From contig OZ220709.1 in NCBI GenBank assembly GCA_965116665.1, forward strand, positions 1,364,001-1,428,000: a stretch of 64,000 nucleotides of DNA, given 5' to 3'. This document shows, one piece after another, positions 33,719 through 40,960 of this stretch. The notes under the pieces were generated by a model, which was not told the DNA's origin, made no database searches, and saw nothing but the letters and a program-made list of their open reading frames with translations. The stretch is from Aldehydirespirator sp965116665. Its GTDB lineage: Bacteria; Actinomycetota; Acidimicrobiia; Acidimicrobiales; Aldehydirespiratoraceae. A program made the translations under genes and the position numbers. Positions within the stretch are counted from its first letter, which is position 1; each line of letters begins with the position of its first letter.

Positions 33719-35440
33719 TCATCGTCGGGGTGCTGTGTTGGGCGGCGTTTGCGCGGCGCGCCGCACCTCGTAGTCGGGGTCGGTCCTGAGCGCGTCGACG
33801 AGGTGTCTGGGGGTCTTGTCGTTGCTGCACACGCTGCGCCTGACCCAAGCCGTTTCGTCGTGGGCGAGGACTTCCAAGAGCTCGGTGGGTGCTGCCGGGT
33901 TCGATGCGACGCCGTCACGCACGTACCAGTCTTCGTCGCCGGCCAGCGCCGTGAGCAGCTTCGCTGACGCGGCGGTGTTGTTGGCGACGCAGCGTCTCAT
34001 GTCGGGATCCGGGTCGGTCGCCAGCTGCGCCAGCAGTTCGGGGGGTGCGGAGCGGTTGATGACGGCGCTGGTTCGCGGCCATGGGTGCTCGTCTCCGGCG
34101 AGCAGCTTGAGAGTCCCCGGCGACGCGGCAGGGTTGTAGGCGACCCCGCCGCGCACCGAAACGCATGGATCTGCGGCCAGCTGGTCAAGCACCTCCGGTG
34201 GGGTCCGCGGGTTGCGGGCCACGTCTCGCCGTACCTGTTCCTTGGGGTCCGCCCCCAGCGCCGCTAACACATCGGGGCTGACCCCGGTGCGCCACGCGAT
34301 CCGGTGGCGCACCCTCAGGGACCGGTCGCGGACCCGGCCGGCGGCAAGCGCCACCGGGGTTGTCTTGTTGGTGACGGCCGCGGCGCGAACATCGGCCAGC
34401 CGGTCCCCCAACAGCGCCTCCAGCACGGCTATTGGCGTCGAGGTGTTCGACGCCACGTTGCGGCGCACCCACACATACCCATCCGATGCCAGGTGCTCCA
34501 GGACCTCTGTCGGCGTCGACGCGGCATGCGCCACCGCGGACCGCACCTGGTCTGACTTGTCGCTGGCGAGTCGCCGCAGCGCCGATGCCGGCGCGTTCGG
34601 GTGCCACGCAGCCACATAGCGCAGCACCCAGTCGCCGCTTCGGGTCATGGCACCCAGCATCTGTGCCGTGACGGCGCGGTTCTGCGCCGCCCGCAGATCC
34701 GGCCGCACCCATCCCCCCGAGCCCATATAGCAGAAATGGCGAAGAACCCTCGGCGGGGTCTGCGGGTTGGAAGCGACCACATCCAGCACCTCAGGGGTGC
34801 TCTTGTGCTCCTCGGCCAGGCGCTGCAGCACTTTGGGCCGCGCCGCGGGATCAGACGCCGCCGCCTCAGCCCGAAGTCGTGCATCGCTGTGGGCGGCCAG
34901 CCGTGACCAGAACCCCGCCGGCAGCTCGGAGATCCAGTGGATGTCACGCTCCCACGTCAGGTAGCGCCGCTGGTGCGACACATGACACGACACCCAGCCC
35001 GGGCCCGGCAACAGCCCCCGCACCAGATTCGCCTCCAGACGCGCCGACAACGCGAACCCCAACCAGCGCGACAGCATTTCGTTGTTCATGCACACGCACA
35101 CATACGCCACCGCGCCCATCAATTCCCCGGGCACCCGGACCCGCCACAGCTGCTCGGGCTGCTCGGTCGCGGCGATCGCCGACAGCCGGCCGTTCAGCCG
35201 TCTCAGATCCCAGGCCTCGACAACGCCCGCGTCGAGTGCTGCCGCCAGCGCCCAGAACCGCTCGCGGGCGCCGCGTTCGCCCCGCAGAGCCTCCAACAGC
35301 CTCACCTCGGCGTCGTTGTCCAGCACCCAGCGGTCCCCGCGCTGTGCCAGCACGCCGCTCACCGCGCCGACCGACACCACCCGCCGCTGCCGCCGACCGC
35401 TCACCGCCGACACCCCCACCAGAAGCAGACCGCCCCACAT
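33719..35440 (-). CDS. Variant leucine-rich repeat (LRV) protein
   Basis: A 573-residue protein. From about residue 190 onward it is a run of roughly fifteen units of 24 residues of the form VA-x-N-x-x-TP-x-x-VL-x-x-LA-x-D, with WVRR or VR following. This is the LRV repeat, a right-handed helical solenoid for protein or nucleic acid binding. The N-terminal 190 residues form a separate domain with a short hydrophobic start and CVCMNNEML. It is the first gene of the LRV-MoxR-VWA set and probably provides target recognition. The two short plus-strand proteins at 15468 and 28239 carry similar units. An AT-rich promoter region with a direct repeat lies upstream. The ATG start is not certain. Confidence 0.78.
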   Translation of the reverse strand: MWGGLLLVGVSAVSGRRQRRVVSVGAVSGVLAQRGDRWVLDNDAEVRLLEALRGERGARERFWALAAALDAGVVEAWDLRRLNGRLSAIAATEQPEQLWRVRVPGELMGAVAYVCVCMNNEMLSRWLGFALSARLEANLVRGLLPGPGWVSCHVSHQRRYLTWERDIHWISELPAGFWSRLAAHSDARLRAEAAASDPAARPKVLQRLAEEHKSTPEVLDVVASNPQTPPRVLRHFCYMGSGGWVRPDLRAAQNRAVTAQMLGAMTRSGDWVLRYVAAWHPNAPASALRRLASDKSDQVRSAVAHAASTPTEVLEHLASDGYVWVRRNVASNTSTPIAVLEALLGDRLADVRAAAVTNKTTPVALAAGRVRDRSLRVRHRIAWRTGVSPDVLAALGADPKEQVRRDVARNPRTPPEVLDQLAADPCVSVRGGVAYNPAASPGTLKLLAGDEHPWPRTSAVINRSAPPELLAQLATDPDPDMRRCVANNTAASAKLLTALAGDEDWYVRDGVASNPAAPTELLEVLAHDETAWVRRSVCSNDKTPRHLVDALRTDPDYEVRRAAQTPPNTAPRR

Positions 35441-35549
35441 GCCCCGAAGGTCGCGGCGGCGGCCGCCGCGACGCCGCGACCTGGGGTTTCACGCCTCGGT
35501 TGGCGGTGCTGCAGGGTCCTGTCAACGGTCACCGCCCTACCCTACAAAC

Positions 35550-35590
35550 AATTAGATCATATTCACACGTCTCGCCCTGAATAATTAGAT
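35550..35590. promoter_or_regulatory. Direct repeat AATTAGAT, two copies 33 bases apart
   Basis: AATTAGAT occurs at 35550-35557 and 35583-35590, each followed by CAT or GAT. The stretch is distinctly AT-rich and lies between the LRV gene (start 35440) and the end of the AbiEi-like gene (35678). A spacing near three helical turns would suit a regulator binding one DNA face. Confidence 0.35.
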
Positions 35591-35677
35591 GATAGAGTCG
35601 GGGAGATGGACGACACGCATGCCGCCGCCGCGTTCCCGGCCAGCCCGGCGACAGCGCACCGCGGCCCGGCGGCGCCG

Positions 35678-36391
35678 TCAGCGCTGGTACGCGACCCTCG
35701 GGGGTATCGAGTCTGTGAGGCTGCGCAGACGCCGCCGGAACCTGTCGTTCACGCCCGGGCCGCGTTCGGTCTCCCCCACCCGGCGCAACTCCGCGGCGCG
35801 TATCAGCGCCCCAGGGCCGAGCCGATGAGTCGTGGAACCCCGCGCCACCCAGTCGACGCACTCGTCCCATTCATGGCCGGCGTACGCGAAGTACCGCAGC
35901 GCCTCCAGCACCGACACCTCAGCCCAGGTGAGCTCGCGGCGGGCCACGTTGGCACGCGACCGGAACTCCACGAATGCCATGTTGGCCCGCGGGGCGCGCC
36001 CCACCACACAGACCTGGCGTCTGATGGGGGGCTGCCAGTTCCAGCCGACCTGGTTGACCGCAGTGAGCGCCGCGTACCCGGCACCGGGCCCGCCAAAGCG
36101 GATCGCCTCCCTGCCCTCGTCGCGCACCACCAGATACGGCGTCGAGCCCACCGGCGCGACCCGTATGTACCAGCCCTTGGCGACGCGTTCCACCCGCGGG
36201 TCGCGCCGCGCCATCTCACTGAGCGTCTTGGCCGCCACCCCCACGTCCCCGGGAACGTCTGTGAACTCGAACATCGTCCACACACGCCGCGCCAGCACCC
36301 ACTCACACACCGCATGCGCCTGACTGCCCCGCCGGTACGCCACCGGCACAACAACTGCCCGATCATCACCCTCAGCGCCGCCACCAACCAT
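35678..36391 (-). CDS. AbiEi-like antitoxin/regulator
   Basis: A 237-residue protein. Its centre reads KTLSEMARRDPRVERVAKGWYIR, a winged-helix-like start, followed by GPGAGYAALTAVNQVGWNW and VCVVGRAPRANMAF, then a helical region with SVLEALRYF. This order is that of AbiEi-type antitoxins and DUF6088 regulators, in which a DNA-binding N-terminus is followed by a beta-rich domain. AbiEi proteins pair with an AbiEii nucleotidyltransferase toxin, but no such gene follows; downstream on the same strand is the LRV gene. It may therefore regulate the LRV-MoxR-VWA set. A 299-codon frame on the other strand is a shadow. Family call is tentative. Confidence 0.6.
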   Translation of the reverse strand: MVGGGAEGDDRAVVVPVAYRRGSQAHAVCEWVLARRVWTMFEFTDVPGDVGVAAKTLSEMARRDPRVERVAKGWYIRVAPVGSTPYLVVRDEGREAIRFGGPGAGYAALTAVNQVGWNWQPPIRRQVCVVGRAPRANMAFVEFRSRANVARRELTWAEVSVLEALRYFAYAGHEWDECVDWVARGSTTHRLGPGALIRAAELRRVGETERGPGVNDRFRRRLRSLTDSIPPRVAYQR

Positions 36392-36513
36392 GGAATCAAC
36401 ATACCTCGTTATGACGCTTCAGCATCCGGCCCCAGCGCCGGGAACCGCAGCCGGCTTGCTGTCGTGGCGGTGCGCGACAGCCGCGGCCATAGGCTCCACC
36501 GATGAACGCGTAG

Positions 36514-37401
36514 ATGTTGTTACCTAGCGACCGCGAGTTTCTCGAGGGCTTCGAGTTCGCCTCCGAGCGCGCCTGGGACGACGACCCCGCCCTGGCCGAC
36601 GCGGCGGTCGGGCGCGTGATGCTGCTGGGCGACATCCACAACCAGCGCCACGTTCTCGATGCGGCGCTGCGAACCGCCGCCGACGAGGACTGCGACGTGC
36701 TCGTCCAGGTCGGCGACTTCTGGCTGCAGGACCGAAACTGGCGCGGCTTCACGCCCGAACACGCGCAGGTAATGTGCTCAGCGGTGCACGCCGACATGCC
36801 GGTGGTAGTCATCGACGGCAACCACGAGGTCTGGCCGTCTCTGTCACGATTCTTGGAGCGCGACGACACCGCCGAGGCCCGAGCCGCGGGCCGGCCGCTG
36901 CACCTGGGCGGCTCCCTGTGGTGGGCCGACCGCGGCAGCACCTGGAGCTGGTCAGATAGACGGTTCGGGGCGCTCGGCGGCACCGTGTCCCCTGACAAGT
37001 GGAAGCCCCACGCCGCGCCGTGGCGCTGGCCAGCCGAGATGATCACCCAACAAGACCTCGATCGGTTCACACAGAACGCCGCCGGCGGGCTCGATGTGCT
37101 GATCAGCCACGACGCTCCCGCTGACACCATCGGCCTCATCGCCGGAGTCTGGATGCCCCCATCCGTGCAAGGCGAAGCCGACACCGCGCAACTGTTGGTG
37201 CAAGGCGCTGTGGACGTGAGCAACCCGGCGCTGGTGTTCCACGGACATTGGCACCAACAGAACCGGTATCGCCTCCACAACGGAACCGAGGTCATCGGAC
37301 TCGCAGCCGACGGGCACCCCCCGAGCGCGGCCGTGCTGTCAATCAGGGATCTCCAAGCACACTACGTGGACCCCTTCCAGCGCTCGCGCCGTCGCGCCTA
37401 G
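36514..37401 (+). CDS. Calcineurin-like metallophosphoesterase
   Basis: A 295-residue phosphoesterase with the complete metal-binding set in order: GDIHNQ, GDFWLQ, GNHEVW, SHDAP and FHGHWH. This superfamily includes nucleotide phosphodiesterases, protein phosphatases and DNA repair nucleases; the sequence does not say which. The start is an ATG that overlaps the stop of a three-codon upstream frame (ATG AAC GCG TAG ATG), with no clear ribosome site. It is divergent from the AbiEi-like gene with a 122-base gap. An 11-bp stem-loop lies about 40 bases after the stop. Confidence 0.88.
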   Translation: MLLPSDREFLEGFEFASERAWDDDPALADAAVGRVMLLGDIHNQRHVLDAALRTAADEDCDVLVQVGDFWLQDRNWRGFTPEHAQVMCSAVHADMPVVVIDGNHEVWPSLSRFLERDDTAEARAAGRPLHLGGSLWWADRGSTWSWSDRRFGALGGTVSPDKWKPHAAPWRWPAEMITQQDLDRFTQNAAGGLDVLISHDAPADTIGLIAGVWMPPSVQGEADTAQLLVQGAVDVSNPALVFHGHWHQQNRYRLHNGTEVIGLAADGHPPSAAVLSIRDLQAHYVDPFQRSRRRA

Positions 37402-37441
37402 ACGCTGGCGGGTCGCCGCGTCTCACGCCCGTCAGGGGATG

Positions 37442-37478
37442 TGAACTGCAAGCATGGCCGTCCTGTACTTGCAGTTCA
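37442..37478. terminator. 11-bp stem-loop after the phosphoesterase gene
   Basis: TGAACTGCAAG at 37442-37452 pairs exactly with CTTGCAGTTCA at 37468-37478 across a 15-base loop. It lies 40 bases after the phosphoesterase stop. No T run follows, so termination is a guess. Confidence 0.4.
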
Positions 37479-37597
37479 AGCTCACGAAGCGCCGAACAAC
37501 TCCGGTCCCCCGCACGGGAAGAGCGTGACGCACGTCATGGCCGACATCTGGTCGGGTTGGTTGATGGGCGCCGGTGGCGGCTACTACGGTGCTCGTT

Positions 37598-37704
37598 GCC
37601 ACTCAACACCGGGGTTTGCCGAAACCCCGTCATGTAACCCGGCCATGTGTTGGCCGTAGCGCTGCCATGGTCCTCCCTGGCCGGGTTACAAGGTGTTGAG
37701 TGGC
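37598..37704 (+). ncRNA. Perfect three-way-junction fold, possible structured leader
   Basis: The outer arms GCCACTCAACACC (37598-37610) and GGTGTTGAGTGGC (37692-37704) are exact complements. Inside lie a hairpin GGGGTTT-GCCG-AAACCCC (37611-37628) and a second 13-bp stem, TGTAACCCGGCCA (37633-37645) with TGGCCGGGTTACA (37678-37690), closing a 32-base loop. All three helices are perfect and nearly abut. The element lies 35 bases before the lipoprotein start, so a 5' leader RNA is one reading; a small non-autonomous mobile element or a DNA cruciform site is another. Confidence 0.45.
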
Positions 37705-37738
37705 TTCAGCGCCATACGACCAACCAGGGGGGGCCACC

Positions 37739-39199
37739 ATGTCCCGAGTCTTCGTCTCAGCCGTTGTTGCCGTGTTGGTGGTGGCCTCAGCCTGCGGAGG
37801 AGGCGACCAAGACGGCACCCGCGTCGAGCCGCCTACAGACGCCCGGGAGGAGCCGCCACCTGACGCCCGCGCCGAGCCGCCAGCTGACGCCACAGCCATC
37901 GACACCGCCGCAGACAGCACAACGGTGGAAGCACTGGACCAACGAGAGAGGGTGCAGCTTGGGAGCCGGTTCGAGTGGTGCGCGACCACACAGAGCGCAT
38001 GGGACCGCAACGACGAGGGCTTCCGAGCTGCCTTGGATGCGGTCGCCGACTACAACGACGCCCTGGGCGCTCTCAGCGGCGCTGTCGACGAGTTGGACCG
38101 TGCTGAAGCCCTCGAGCAGATCGACGCTCTCCAACGGCGCGCTGAGGATCTCATCGCCGCGTACGACGATGTCGTGATGCGCGGCATGATCGGCCAGCTC
38201 AACGCCGGCGCCGAAGGCACCGAAGGTGTGGCCTACTCCCGAGCACTGGACGCTTTCATCGCCAGCGCTTCCGAGGAGGACTTGACCCTGTTGCGCGAGT
38301 TTCACGCCATCGACCGCAGCAGCTATTGGAATCGCGACGCCGCCAGTGTGCTGGCGTTGCCGCTGCCGTCGGCGGTTCGTGCCTCGCTCGGTGTCAGAGC
38401 CGCGGAGGAGGCCCGCGAGTTGCTGGAACGCGAGTTGGCGGAACCTCTCTCGACGCCGACGGTCAGTGACGCCAGAGACGCCGTGCGGTCCGGCCTTGAG
38501 GAATCCGGGTATGAGTACCGGGTTGTCTTGGCCGCTGGCGGGGTAGCCCATGCCGCGGTTCTAGGGAACCTCGGCGACGTCGACCTCGTTTCTGCGGCGA
38601 GAGCCTACGCAGAAGCTGTAGTTGACTATCAGGCGACGATCAGACTCGCCTTCGAGTCCGCTATGGCTGCCTCCGAGACAGCTGCCGCCAATGCTGCTGC
38701 CCGGCGTGTCTTCGACGAAGCTGTGGCCGCTAGCGACGCCGCCTACCTCGCGTACAATGAAGCCGAGAACGCCGCCTATCCGGAGGCACTGGCCGAAGGT
38801 CTCCTAGACGAGGCCTACGAAGCCCGCGAGGATGCCTGGAAGGAAGCGGGATACGCGGTCTCCGACGCGGTCCAGATGGTCTGGTCCGAAGCAAGACGGG
38901 CAGCGGAAGCGGCGCAAGACGCCGCGCGGGCAGCCGCCGACGATGCCCTGGCAACAGACGCACGCCAGGTCGTGGCCGAAACCGTTCGCGCTGCTCGCGC
39001 CGAGGGTCTTGAAGCTGCCGTCGTCGCGGAGGCTGCGCTCAACCAGTTCGAACAGGGGCTCATCGAGGTCCACAGATACAGGGGTCTAGGCCCGCGCACC
39101 TTCTTGGACTTCTTGGAGCAGGCCATTGCGGTCGAGTCCCTTGTGCGCAGCGACCCCTGGCATGCGATGCAGCGGTCGCTGGCAGATGCCTGCCAATAG
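37739..39199 (+). CDS. Secreted lipoprotein with Ala/Glu-rich helical body
   Basis: A 486-residue protein. It starts MSRVFVSAVVAVLVVASACGG, a signal peptide with a plausible lipobox (ASAC), so the mature protein is probably tethered to the membrane by its Cys. A Pro-Glu-Asp-rich linker follows with three short EPP-x-DA repeats. The rest is strongly helical and Ala-rich (for example ARRAAEAAQDAARAAADDALA), suggesting long coiled coils. No enzymatic motif is seen. The ATG at 37739 is preferred over a GTG 13 codons upstream, because it puts the signal peptide at the N-terminus and a G-rich ribosome site precedes it. The upstream three-way-junction fold may control it. Confidence 0.72.
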   Translation: MSRVFVSAVVAVLVVASACGGGDQDGTRVEPPTDAREEPPPDARAEPPADATAIDTAADSTTVEALDQRERVQLGSRFEWCATTQSAWDRNDEGFRAALDAVADYNDALGALSGAVDELDRAEALEQIDALQRRAEDLIAAYDDVVMRGMIGQLNAGAEGTEGVAYSRALDAFIASASEEDLTLLREFHAIDRSSYWNRDAASVLALPLPSAVRASLGVRAAEEARELLERELAEPLSTPTVSDARDAVRSGLEESGYEYRVVLAAGGVAHAAVLGNLGDVDLVSAARAYAEAVVDYQATIRLAFESAMAASETAAANAAARRVFDEAVAASDAAYLAYNEAENAAYPEALAEGLLDEAYEAREDAWKEAGYAVSDAVQMVWSEARRAAEAAQDAARAAADDALATDARQVVAETVRAARAEGLEAAVVAEAALNQFEQGLIEVHRYRGLGPRTFLDFLEQAIAVESLVRSDPWHAMQRSLADACQ

Positions 39200-39872
39200 G
39201 GTCGCGTTGCACCGTCGTCATCGTCGGTCAGGACTTCACGACACGCCGGAGTGTCCCGCCAACCCATCACGGCGCTCGCCAAGGCCAAAGGCGAAGTCAA
39301 CGACAATCGGCGTGTCCGGAGCCCGCGACGTGACCGTCTGCTAGTAGTCACGACGCGTCCAGGAATGTTCGGCTCCCCCTCAATGACGCGCTCTAGCCTG
39401 CGAATGATCTTGGGGAGCCCGCAGGTGATGTAGGACAGCCAGAGTCCAGTGGTCGGATGCAGTTTCGTTGTCGATCGTGGAGAAGGTCGCGGTCCTACAT
39501 GACCAACGCCACTACTCCTGCGGTGCTGCGCCCATGACGGTCACCCGACCTGCGTCGTGCTGGACGTCGTCTAGTGGGGCGGAGCCGGCCCGGCAGCGAG
39601 GACCCGTGACTCGCTCACCGGGCCGGCATCCTGTTGTCGCTGGTCCCGCACAGGCCAGCGACCGCGCCCCCACACTGGGCCGGGGTGCGGTTTGGTGTCT
39701 GGGCTGGCGGCAGTAGGAGCGTTCTACCGCCAACCCAGGACCGGTCGAGGCTGGCATGTGCCCGCTTGGGCTGGTGCTCATTGTCGTTTGTGAGCGTCAT
39801 GTGAGCATCCAGCCCAGTCGTGTGTGGATCTGTGGCGGGCAATGCCGGCCCCGACCGGCCGGGACCTACGGC
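39200..39872. other. Structured convergent intergenic region, 673 bases
   Basis: No convincing gene. It lies between the ends of the lipoprotein and prepilin-like genes and contains a cluster of strong hairpins between 39584 and 39732 (separate entry). Confidence 0.55.
39584..39732. terminator. Cluster of three hairpins, probably bidirectional termination
   Basis: The strongest hairpin pairs GCCGGCCCGG (39584-39593) with CCGGGCCGGC (39618-39627) and inner AGCGAG with CTCGCT. A second pairs GTCGCTGG with CCAGCGAC around 39635-39662. A third pairs TGGCGG with CCGCCA plus TAG with CTA around 39707-39732. They lie between convergent genes. No T runs are seen. Confidence 0.45.
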
Positions 39873-40919
39873 TTACTGTGCGTCGAAGGCTGGAACTGTC
39901 CGCTGCAGCACCCGGCCCAGAATGTCGACGCCGGTGCCGTTGTCGGGGGTATCCACCCTTGTGCCGTCGTAGTCGTCTGTGGCTGGGCCGGTTGCGGTGC
40001 CGTACGGGATATTCCACATCGCTCCGTTCAAAGGCAGCGGATCATTGCCCGTGGCACCGGAGGCGCTAAGCGCCGCGTAACCATATGGGTTGAGGCCAGT
40101 GGTGTACATGGCAATGTCGGCGACGGTAGCCGGTGAGCAGTTGTGGCGACCGAAGGCCTCCTCTGTGTCGGAAGTGGCCGCATTGCCGCGGAGGTTGGCA
40201 CCGGCGTCATACCAGATGCCCCGCAGGTTGCCCTCCGCTGTGGCTGCAATGGTCGCGTCGACAGCGGTACCGGCGACCATCGAGTCGTTCCAGTCCGGTC
40301 GTAGCACGATCAGGGCGCACGCCCACGCTCCGTCGGCGTTCTTGATCTGGATCCTTATCGCGTCCCCGTCGGCGACCAGCCACCTGACGACCGGAGCGGC
40401 CGAAGCGTCGAGACCGTTGCCAGCATCGCTGCTGGGGTTCACGGCACCGGAGGTAGAGCTGTCACCGTTGTCGGTGTTGTTGGGAGTGGCTTTGAGGATC
40501 ATCTGGATCCGCACAACATCCTGACCGTCTGCATCGTCGAACTCCCAGCCGTAACCGCCGCCTGACTTCATAGTGTTCGGAGGGTTCCAGGTGAACCCAG
40601 AGGAAGCGCTGCTCAGCGCCGAGATCAACTCAGCCGGTGGTGCCCCGTCGGACGTGAAGGTGTGTCCTGATTTCAAGCCGGGGTCGAGCGCCAGCGTGTT
40701 CTGCACCGCCGCGGCGGCGGTCTGGATGTTCGCCTCCAGGACGGTCTCGCGGCTCTGGCCGATGTATTGGAATGCGGCGAAAGTGCCGATACCACCCAAG
40801 ATTCCGACTATCACCATGGTGACGATCACTTGGGCGAAGCTGAAGCCTTCGTCGTTGCGGTCTTGGTTGCTGCGTGCGCGGCGCAACAGATCCTGTATGC
40901 GGGACAGCCAGGTATGCAT
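39873..40919 (-). CDS. Type IV prepilin-like protein
   Basis: A 348-residue protein with a prepilin-type N-terminus: a 25-residue charged leader ending in Glu-Gly, then FSFAQVIVTMVIVGILGGIG, the hydrophobic helix of pilins and pseudopilins. Cleavage would fall after G25. Position 5 of the mature form is Gln (Q30) instead of the usual Glu, which is unusual for a major pilin. The large globular part (about 280 residues) is rich in Ser, Asp and Gly with a few Cys, as in secreted pilin-like proteins. No other pilus gene is visible. AGGAG lies before the ATG at 40919. Its upstream region ends at the IS copy only 37 bases away. Confidence 0.75.
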   Translation of the reverse strand: MHTWLSRIQDLLRRARSNQDRNDEGFSFAQVIVTMVIVGILGGIGTFAAFQYIGQSRETVLEANIQTAAAAVQNTLALDPGLKSGHTFTSDGAPPAELISALSSASSGFTWNPPNTMKSGGGYGWEFDDADGQDVVRIQMILKATPNNTDNGDSSTSGAVNPSSDAGNGLDASAAPVVRWLVADGDAIRIQIKNADGAWACALIVLRPDWNDSMVAGTAVDATIAATAEGNLRGIWYDAGANLRGNAATSDTEEAFGRHNCSPATVADIAMYTTGLNPYGYAALSASGATGNDPLPLNGAMWNIPYGTATGPATDDYDGTRVDTPDNGTGVDILGRVLQRTVPAFDAQ

Positions 40920-40960
40920 GCGGGTGAACTCCTTCCGCGGTGCTGGATGTGCGCCCCTAG

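Larger units (their letters stand above)
37402..37738. other. Structured intergenic region
   Basis: No gene was seen. The region holds an 11-bp hairpin at 37442-37478 and a perfect three-way-junction fold at 37598-37704, both listed separately. The lipoprotein gene starts 35 bases after the latter. Confidence 0.6.

Noticed and set aside
35606..36505. 299-codon plus-strand frame
   Set aside because: It is the shadow of the AbiEi-like minus-strand gene, whose translation is far more protein-like.
37598..37704. Integron attC site
   Set aside because: The arms are perfect and form a three-way junction; there are no attC core sites, extrahelical bases or integron integrase nearby.
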